Below are positions 56,122 through 64,000 of a stretch of DNA of 64,000 bases, piece after piece (position 1 is the first letter of the stretch; every line of letters begins with the position of its first letter). The notes beneath the pieces are model-generated. The model saw only the letters and a list, made by a program, of their open reading frames with translations. It was not told the origin of the DNA and did no database searches. A program made the position numbers and the translations under genes. The DNA is from Paraspadella gotoi (Eukaryota; Chaetognatha): positions 12,005,130 to 12,069,129 of the forward strand of contig CM119263.1 in NCBI GenBank assembly GCA_051294375.1, written 5' to 3'.

Positions 56122-56407
56122 ACCGAAATTCATCAGTAATATCCCTCATTTGCCCGGCTGGGGGGGGGACCAGCTCATTTTGAGCTCTTTCTTTACTTAT
56201 TTTTCTCTTACCTCTTTATCTTAACTATCCCTCACAAACTATCCTTTTCCATTTTATTTTCAATATTGCACTATTTCTCTGTGTCTCTCTCTCCCTCTCT
56301 CTCTCTCCCTTTTCACCAATTTCACATTCACTCTCCTTTTCATCCCTGTCCTCATCTTCACCTGTCCTCACATCTGACCACTTTCCTTTACTAAATTCTT
56401 TGTTGGA

Positions 56408-56439
<32 letters not shown>

Positions 56440-56474
56440 AATGTTTGTGAAATAAATTATTTGTGTTTTCAAAT

Positions 56475-56511
56475 ACTGATGAAGGCTTGAGTTGTAAGCC
56501 GAAACATGTCC
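56475..56511 (+). ncRNA. Hammerhead-like motif, right end of Penelope-like element
   Basis: ACTGATGA, AGGCTT - GAGTTGT - AAGCC hairpin, GAAAC, ATGTCC. The core CTGATGA...GAAAC is intact. Stem III is very short, as described for hammerheads in Penelope-like elements. Confidence 0.65.
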
Positions 56512-57069
56512 AAAGTTAAAAAAAAAAAAACAACTTTATTGTTGTTCCACGAAAATTTTCGTTTTTAATTAGTATTAAATATATAATGGCTCAAATTTCT
56601 AAATACATTTTTTTAAATTTTAAGATCGGATTTGGATTCCTTGCAAAAAGTTGATATAAGAAAGTATAATTCTTTTTTAAAAATTATTTCATTAAGTTGA
56701 TCAAAAATATACAAAATTATATTTCAAATGTTTATTTTCAATTTTCAGTTTAAAAATATATTTGTTTGTAATTTTAACCTACTTAATGACATAATTTTTG
56801 AAAAAGGTTTATATTTTTTTTATCAACTTTTTACGAGGAATTTGAATCTGTTCTCAGAATTAAAAGAAAAACATTTTGAAATTTTAACATTAGATATTTA
56901 CAAAATAAGCTGACTGGGCTACTATATTTAAAAAAAAATAACTACAGATTAGTATTTATTAATATGATAGTTTTCAAGATATAACTGCTAAATTTTGATT
57001 CCAAACTTTCCCTTCACCCTAGTGTAGACTGAGAAAGAGGATTATAGAGCCGAAATCTGCTATATATAC

Positions 57070-57413
57070 GATTAGGGCGTAGTAAAATTTCTGAATTTAA
57101 CTTTAATTAAAATTCTAAAAGAGAGGAACGAAGAACATTATACTAATGAACATTTATGTATAAAAAAAATTGTAATAAATTTTACAATTTACGCAGTAGG
57201 CCATATTCATAAATAGTACTAATCCAATAAATGTTAAAATTTCAAAACAGTTTTTTCAAAGATTTTTTTTTAGATTTAGATTCGTCATAAAAAGTTGATA
57301 CAAAGAAATATAACTCTTTTTTGAAAAATTCCTTTATTAAGTGGGTCAAAAATCAGAAAAAGCTATATTTTAAGCTGAAAATTAACTTTTTATATATTAA
57401 ATATAGTTTTTAG
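57070..57413. mobile_element. Repeat family A, truncated copy
   Basis: Left arm and centre (GGGCGTAGTAAAATTTCTG ...), cut at the T-tract where a family D copy begins. Confidence 0.7.
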
Positions 57414-59910
57414 TCGGATCTGCTTATCAGCAGATTCCAACTCATAATTCACTTTGTCGGTCCGTCAGTCCGTCAGTAAATCATTATTATCATATCAGAA
57501 CATCGAATTATGATAAATTATGCAAAAAAAATGATGTCCGTCCATCCGTCCGTCCATCCATCCGTCCATCCATCCATCTGTCCATCCCCCCTTAGCAAAA
57601 AAACTCCAATTACTCGTGATTGGATGGATGGATTGGTACAAAATTTTGTGTGTGGGTAGGAAACTGTGTGATTGAGATGGATATGAAGTTTCGATGGACT
57701 CGTGCGAGTGGAAATTGGTTTAAATGGGGAAAAAATCTATTTCACTATTTGAACGCCAATTGCTCATGGTGGATAGAGCAATTGACTTGAAATTTTGTAT
57801 GATGGTAAGAAAGTGTGTGATTGAGCTGGATATAAAGTTTCGATGAATCGTGCGAGTAGAAATGAGTTAAAATGGAGAAAACAAAAGTCATATTTACTTG
57901 AAGTATTTTTACTTAAATTTACTCATAATTATTATGTTTATTAAAAATTGGATAGATAAATTGAAATGGAATTTTGTGTGAGGGTAGGAAAGTATGTGAT
58001 AAAGCTGGATATGACGCAGAGACAGATCACGCTTAATTTGCTTCCCACCCTACTTATGATCATTTTTACTTCACTTGTCGCCATATTTGATTCATAATCT
58101 TTTAGCTATAGTTGTTGTTTGATACTCGTAGACCTAAGGTACTGTCTCCAAGAGTGTCAACCGCCCACAAGAAGGGCAATAGGGTTCAGAAAAGAAGAAA
58201 TCTGACAAAAAGTCCAGAAAAATGCTTACCTTACAAAAGTACATAATGTGCTTTAACAATAGATATTCATTATCTACAGAAAAAAAGCAATATTTCAGAC
58301 CCATTAGTAAATATTTTTTATCTGGGAATAGTATAAAATATGCAAATGAATTATGATACTAGAATTACAAATAATTTTTTTTTATCTATATTTGAACTTG
58401 TTCATTGTAATAGACCATCATCATCAACAGCAAAGATATTCAAAAAGATTTTTCAAAACAGCAATCTTTTGCCAATATGCATGATAAATTTGGCTGCTTA
58501 ATATGCAAGAAAAATATACTTAATTAATTTTTAATTATTGAAGAAGATAGAATAATTCAATTTTCGAAAAAAACATTTTAGTGTTCAGAATTTTAGATCT
58601 AGACTATGAACCAAAATTTGGCATTTTGAAAAATATCAGATTCAAGGTATTCGATTTTGGAACAATCTGATGTTTTTCGTTTTTTGATATCTTTATTTTT
58701 TATGCAAAACTAAAATTCTGAATGACCAATGATCAAGTCGAATATTTTTTTCCAAATCTTTAAAGAAGTAAAGCTTTGCTCAAATTGAGAATGTTAGATG
58801 TTTTATATAAAAAAAATGATAAAAGCTTAAAATAAAATTTAAAAAATATATGTTTGTATTTGTATCTATTTAAAATTGTAATATGATAAACAAGTAGTGG
58901 GTCAAGCTTTTTGTTTCAGTTAAACATAATGAAAAATGATTATTTTTTTTTCACAGACAAATAGGTAGACATCCAAACTGTTTATATTAAATTGAAAATA
59001 AATTTTAATTTATAATTTTACATATTTAAAATAACATTTTATCATGCTACTATATGTATTTTTGCTTGTTTTTTATTTTAACTAAAAATACATGCAAATT
59101 TATGGAGTAAAAGAGCTTTATTGGTAATCAATATGTAATTCAGTCATTCCTTTTTCCAAATCCGAAAGAAAAACAAAAAAATTCATATGACTTCATTAAA
59201 ATTTTTAACTTCAAAAACTGTTATACTTTTAACTAGGTTATAAACAAATCCCGTCTTAACATTTTTGGATAAAATTTATAGAAACTATTTCAAAAAGTTG
59301 TCTTATGATTAGGGCTTTATTTTGATACCTCGCCCACCATCCTATCTCTTTTCTTTCAAAAGTTATGCAAAAAAATAACTTTATTTATCATCGGAGAACT
59401 AAGGATTTGAACTACGCAGTACAAATCTTTGTTAAATAAAAATTTTGGCAAAGCGGGAGTATCTCAATTTATCCTATTTGTATAATACCTAAATTTTAAA
59501 ATAAAAACTAAAGAAAATTTTTTTATCATCTATCAGTTGTACCCATCGTCTTATTCGTTTATGGCTTATGGTTTAAGAATTCAGAGAAACAAAGTATCTA
59601 GTCCAAATTTCGACTTTTATACTGTATTTTACTGTATCATTCTGGGCAGAATCATGTTTTGCATGTATTTGTCCAGCATAACTGTTAGAAAGGGATGGCT
59701 TATTAGTACAAATGGTCAGACAAAGTAAATTCAATGATTGATATTTTTTTTTTGTACACATGAAATTAAGCGTGATCTGTCTCTGCGTCATATAAACTTT
59801 TTGATAGAATCGTAGGAGTGGAAAAGAGTTCAAATTAGAAAACCAAAAGACACATTTATTTGAATTTTTTAAAGATCCGACATTGTTTGTTCAAACTCGT
59901 TTAAATTTTT
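57414..59910 (+). mobile_element. Repeat family D copy split by a TIR element
   Basis: Family D start (GTCGGATCTGCTTATCAGCAG) with three 145-bp-type units, interrupted at 58013 and resumed at 59790 (ATATAAACTTTTTGATAG), ending GATCCGACATTGTTTG. Confidence 0.75.
58013..59789. mobile_element. Non-autonomous TIR element (1.78 kb)
   Basis: Ends are inverted: GACGCAGAGACAGATCACGC continuing TTAATTT, and its reverse complement. ATAT flanks both sides (58009-58012 and 59790-59793). The interior is AT-rich with no recognisable transposase. Confidence 0.78.
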
Positions 59911-60385
59911 AACCTACTTAATGAAAGATTTTTTTAAAATGAGTTATATTTTCTTTTATCAGCTTTTGACGAGGAATTCAAATCTGTAATCAAAATTAAG
60001 AAAAGCTTATTTTTAAATTTTTAGATTTTATAAAGATAGTACTTAGGAAAACAGTTTATTTAGATTGTGGCAACAAATTTTGTGACAGATAAGTCGGACA
60101 TGTTTCGACTTTTACAGTTTTAGAGACTTCATCAGCAAATGAATTTTATAACACTTATTTGTCACAAAATTCGTTGCCGTAATCTAAATCCTAAATCTTA
60201 ATCCTAAAACAATAAAATTGAAAGTCTATACATAAGGATAGTACTATATATAAATAGCCTACTGCGAAAATTTAAAAACATAAAGTTAAGTTTTTTTGCA
60301 AATTAATGTTCACTGATGGTATGTCGTTCATAATTGACTTTTAGAATTTTCGTACGTAACTTTCACTACGCTCTAATGCAGATCC
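59910..60385. mobile_element. Repeat family A copy split by a miniature hammerhead element
   Basis: Centre and right arm of family A ending TTTCACTACGCTCTAATG, interrupted at 60043-60231. Confidence 0.7.
60043..60231 (-). mobile_element. Miniature palindromic element with a hammerhead-like loop
   Basis: A 189-bp insertion flanked by a 13-bp duplication (ATAAAGATAGTAC / ATAAGGATAGTAC). Arms of 36 bp are inverted (60058-60093 and 60154-60189; ATTTAGATTRYGGCAAC). The loop holds, on the minus strand, GCTGATGA ... GTCGAAACATGTCC (60136-60095), with a weaker stem II. The duplication length matches that of the Penelope-like element. Confidence 0.7.
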
Positions 60386-60449
60386 GGCTAATAAACCATT
60401 GGGACAACATTGCTGTCTTCGGTTATTGCGTATTTTTTATATTTTTAAG

Positions 60450-60545
60450 GAAATGCCAGCTTTACCATCTTGGATGAGCCAACCTCAGGAATAGATGTTA
60501 CTGCCCGACATATCATTTGGGAAGTGATTGAAAAATCAAAACCAG
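60450..60545 (+). CDS. ABCA-type transporter, exon g (Walker B and D-loop of NBD1)
   Basis: Acceptor TTTTTAAG. Phase 1 joins exon f as ALVG-GNASFTILDEPTSGID, giving Walker B with catalytic Glu and the D-loop. VTARHIIWEVIEKSKP and donor G|GTTAAT follow. The H-loop exon (STHxMDEAD block) is not found in the remaining 3.4 kb, so the gene continues beyond the window. Confidence 0.9.
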
Positions 60546-60865
60546 GTTAATCACATAAGTGTACTGACCACTAATGAATAATTGCTGTGAAGGTGAACTT
60601 TAACCTGATATTGTGCAAATTATACTATCTAGGAAAAAAGTATATAACATTTCTAATAAAGGATATCTATTTAAAAACTTGTTTGATTTAAAAAAAATCA
60701 GAATGTTTCCGGATCTACATTAAATTTCCTTTCAGTAGCTTCCTTTCATTTTTTTGTTCGGTCAAATCGTTTAGAAGTTACAGGACAAAAAATTTTGTTA
60801 CTTCAAATGAAAAATGGCGAAAAAAATCATATTTAGTTTTCCTCCATTTTTGGTATTTACTCTGT

Positions 60866-63545
60866 GTCCGTTCGCGAGTGACACCAAAAAAATCTGTTAC
60901 ATAATACTTTGAAATATTAAATAAACATAATTCATAAGTATATCTTTAGTTGGAGAACTACTTAGCGTTTTTATATATAAATTCATTTCGTGTTCAATTT
61001 ATTTACTACTTTGTTTAATTTTTTATCTAACACAGTAAAATTAGCTAAAAAGACCTTTTAAGACGTTTCTTGATTGAATATTTTTAGAAAATTTATATCA
61101 CAAGAAATCCCTATTAATGGTCTAATCAATGGTGTATCCGATTATCATAATTACGGCCAAACTTTGTCAATGGGTGGGTCAGAATTTTGATTTGGGAACC
61201 TTTCCAAATGAAACTTCATAGCATTCTGAGAAAACTTTCAATGGATCAATTTTTTGTAAAATGGCTATAAGCACTAGTAATTAATTCTTAAATGTTTATT
61301 TATAGATAGGAAATGTCAAATTTTTCAGATAGCTTCTAAAAAGCTATCTACACAAAGTATAATTCTTTTTTCAATATTTTGATGATAACTGGGTCAAAAT
61401 TGGGAAAAACCTTAAAAAATCATCATCATCATCCGATGATTTTAGCAGTTTTTACTAAGTTTTAGTAATAAAACATCAAAATTTAAAAAAGTTGTTATTA
61501 TATCTTTTGCTTAACTTTTTAAGCTCTATCAGAATCAATTAAAAAAACTTAAAATATACCAAAAAATTGTTTAACATTATATAGCAATATAATTATATTA
61601 ATTAGCAAATTACTCATGGTTCGGAACATTTTTGCAAAAAAATATTTTATTATAATACTTAATACCAATAATTTTTGTTTTCTGAAATAAAAGAGACAAT
61701 TTGACAATTAAGACAATAAGAAGATTAAACGATTTGAAACAATATGACATTTCAACAATAAATGGATTAGTTTATTGGCGTTCCCATTAAAATTTGAATT
61801 TGGTCGGCAACCGCTATCGTAATGTTGAATAATTTTTATCGATATATATTGATTCAGGTCAGCTTCTTTGTGTCGTCGTCGTCGTCGGCGTCACGCTGTT
61901 TTCATGTAAAAACTATTACGATTTTATAGGTTTGGCTGGGACTTACCTTTTTTTTTAAATAAAAATTATTATGATAAAGTTTTACAAAAGTGTGCGATCA
62001 TAGTAAGTTAAAAATTTAGATATGGCTTTTCATCTTGAAATAGCTTTGATGTATTCTTATTACATTTGGATTTAAGTATTTTTTGTTTGAATTTCCACTT
62101 CATTATGATTTACTGCAATATGCAAATGAGATTATACTACTCATTATAATATCCAAATTAGTATATAGAAATGCTTTAATCTAATTTACATATTGCAGTA
62201 TATAATATTGAAGATGAAATTCAAAAAAATTTTATAAATCTATAATAAAAATGGGAAATCAAAGGAACTTTTTAATAAGAAGCTATATCTCAATTTTAAT
62301 AAAAATAAAATCTTTTACAAGCTATGATTAGAAAAAATTGTAACAATTTCAAATTGTAAACAATTATAACATTTTTTTTCCTTTCTTTTATTTCTTTAAA
62401 TTATATATGTATTTTTCTTCCTATTTTTGTCAGTTGCTGCCTTTTTTCTTTTTTTTTGCCTTTTCTGAACCCTTTAAAAACGAATTCAGGCTCTGCAGTG
62501 ATTGTACAACTGCCTTCCAGCGGCTGTCCAGCTTTCTCTTTTTCTCTCTCTGTCTCTGTCTGTCTCTTTCTTTCTCTTTCTGTCTCTCTCTGTCTCTCTG
62601 GCTCTCTCTGTACGATCTCTTGCGTGATCGTTTTTTGAAAAATTTTGATTATTTTTTTCCATTTAAAAACTTTTATTATCGCCATTTATTCTGCGCTTTT
62701 TTCTCAATGCAAAATCCCAAATTTACATCCGAGATTTTCGTGGATTTATTCACTTTTTCTCTCTCTCTTTCTATCGTGGATTCATTCACTTTCTTTCTCT
62801 CTTTCTCTCTCTCTTTCACTCATACACGCATTTGTTTGTTTTATTTATGATGAATGATCCATTGCGTCAATGAATGACTATCATCGCATCAATGAATGAC
62901 TATCATCGTATCAATGAATGATTATAATCACATCAATGAATGACTATCATCGCATCAATCATTTGGTTATTATCACATCAATCATTTGGTTATCATCACA
63001 TCGATCATTTGGTTATCATCGCATCAATTATTGGTTATCATCGCATCAATATTTGATTATCATCGCATCAATCCTTTGGTTATCATCGCATCAATATTTG
63101 GTTATCACTGAAGGTAGGCGAGATCCTATTCTTTTAAGATTTTTTCAATTGTAAATCTTAAGTTTTCTTTATATAATTCGTTCAATTAGAAAAAATGCTG
63201 TCCTGAGCATATTCTTGACTTTTTTGAATTATTATTTTATATCGTAAGGATTCCCAGATAATTCCCAATTTAATGATGTAAATGAATTTTAATAATTTTA
63301 AGTATTCAATGAGTAATTAATTTATAATGATTTTCTTTTTTAAAAAGATTCAGTTTTTTACTGAAGATGAAATTTGATGACCATTAAAGAAAAGTTGTTT
63401 TACATAAGTAAATATCAAATTAATCTTATGAAATTAAAATATAATAAACGTCCAGGACTTTGCTACAGAATAAGAAAAAAAATTTAAAAAATATTTTTCC
63501 AATGAGAAATGGTACGCATCTTTTTGGTGTCACTCGCGAACGGAC
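60866..63545. mobile_element. Segment bounded by 25-bp perfect inverted repeats
   Basis: The 25-bp sequence containing GTTCGCGAGTGACACC (60866-60890) is matched exactly in reverse complement at 63521-63545. It encloses the GTC-rich, CT-rich and minisatellite blocks. No target duplication or transposase could be identified, so mobility is inferred. Confidence 0.5.
61860..63115. repeat. GTC-rich, CT-rich and ATCATCGCATCAA minisatellite block
   Basis: GTCGTCGTCGTCGTCGG at 61874, AAAATTTAGATATGGCTTTT at 62010, GGCTCTGCAG and GCGGCTGTCCAGC with CT tracts at 62490-62830, then units of about 20 bp (ATCATCGCATCAATGAATG / TTTGGTTATC) at 62850-63110. It is the inverted counterpart of 53990-54585. Long open frames here are low-complexity artefacts. 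Confidence 0.8.
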
Positions 63546-64000
63546 TCGGGGTAGTTATTTGTTTTTATTTCGAATAAAGTTAGTTATTTTTTTTTTTTTT
63601 AATTTGGCAATGCTAAAGGCCTTGCACCTCTTTTTGGTTCAAAAAAGTGCTATTATATCTTTTAGAAAAGAGGGAAAGACATGCAACATCAACATCGGGT
63701 CTGAAAAGAATTGCGTTTATGTGGAAAAACAAAAACACATCATACCTTAATTTGATGTATGAGAGCATGCCCAGACGAATGCAGGCAGTAATTGATGCCA
63801 AGGAATGGCATACCAAATATTGAGAATGTTTTACCCATGTTTTGTATACATTTTATTGAATGAATGAATTAAGTTATATACTTTTTCCTAAATAGTAGTA
63901 GTTGGAATGACATGTCACGTATGAACCTTAGATCGATTTAATTAACTGAAAAGACCCATTCGGGAAACTACTTGGAACCATCAATGGAGACCTTCGTACA
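63546..64000. other. Window end, no feature recognised
   Basis: No ABCA exon or known repeat family recognised. The open frame 63460-63750 has no recognisable domain. Confidence 0.5.

Larger units (their letters stand above)
55237..56569 (+). mobile_element. Penelope-like element with inverted terminal repeats and GIY-YIG remnant
   Basis: A 1333-bp insertion in family B flanked by the 13-bp duplication TAGTATTAAATAT (55224-55236 and 56570-56582). Ends of about 270 bp are inverted (TTTTCGTGGAACAACAATAA and reverse complement) and each carries a hammerhead-like motif pointing outward. The middle encodes the C-terminal part of a GIY-YIG endonuclease. The RT domain is absent (truncation). Confidence 0.82.
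55080..57023. mobile_element. Repeat family B copy split by a Penelope-like element
   Basis: Left half 55080-55236 (GAGTGATGTGAAAATGATAA), right half 56570-57023 (ending CTTTCCCTTCACCCTAG). The halves are homologous to 51471-52335. Confidence 0.75.

Noticed and set aside
60546-64000. Search for the ABCA H-loop exon (STHxMDEAD-type block)
   Set aside because: No frame with this block next to an AG acceptor was found; the exon must lie beyond the window.

Overview
The window looks like an AT-rich, intron-bearing invertebrate metazoan genome. Three split host genes, all on the + strand, have GT/AG introns. TTAGGG-type telomeric motifs, a Penelope-like element with hammerhead-like motifs, several tRNA-derived SINE families and Ty3/gypsy elements fit a metazoan; the phylum cannot be fixed from sequence alone. 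Most of the window is nested mobile DNA. Single-base indels are common: the two LTRs of the large element differ mainly by them, and several reading frames break and resume. Many apparent frameshifts may therefore be assembly error rather than decay.

Layout. 1-5.8 kb: a MITE-like palindromic repeat (family A) split by a GC-rich Ty3/gypsy element (516-5659) with a 267-N gap. 5.8-11.2 kb: a possible CCAAT/TATA promoter, a decayed minus-strand transposon protein, a TTAGGG-containing satellite and a cluster of GGCGA palindromes. 11.2-12.4 kb: the C-terminal half of splicing factor SLU7. 12.45-15.75 kb: nested non-autonomous TIR elements. 15.9-18.8 kb: the N-terminal half of an SHCBP1/nessun dorma-like gene. 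18.98-30.36 kb: a large LTR retrotransposon. 30.4-35.3 kb: nested repeats and a 100-N gap. 35.4-60.5 kb: seven exons of an ABCA-type transporter (second half of its first membrane domain plus the first ATPase domain), with introns filled by SINEs, MITEs, Penelope-like elements and minisatellites. 60.5-64 kb: repeats, with no further exon recognised.

The most unusual object is the 18.98-30.36 kb LTR retrotransposon. Besides a Gag with an Arg/Ser/Asp-rich tail in place of a zinc knuckle, and a PR-RT-RNaseH-IN Pol, it carries about 3 kb of extra coding sequence 3' of pol. The first part has the ordered motifs of a WRN/RNase D-like DEDDy 3'-5' exonuclease; the second part is an unrecognised protein with a basic tail. 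I know of no described LTR element with this layout.

Other notable structures are hammerhead-like motifs in inverted orientation at the two ends of a GIY-YIG-containing Penelope-like element with a 13-bp target duplication, a 189-bp miniature relative with the same duplication length, and a duplicated composite element made of inverted arms with two different tRNA-like heads, one copy ending about 20 bp from an ABCA exon.
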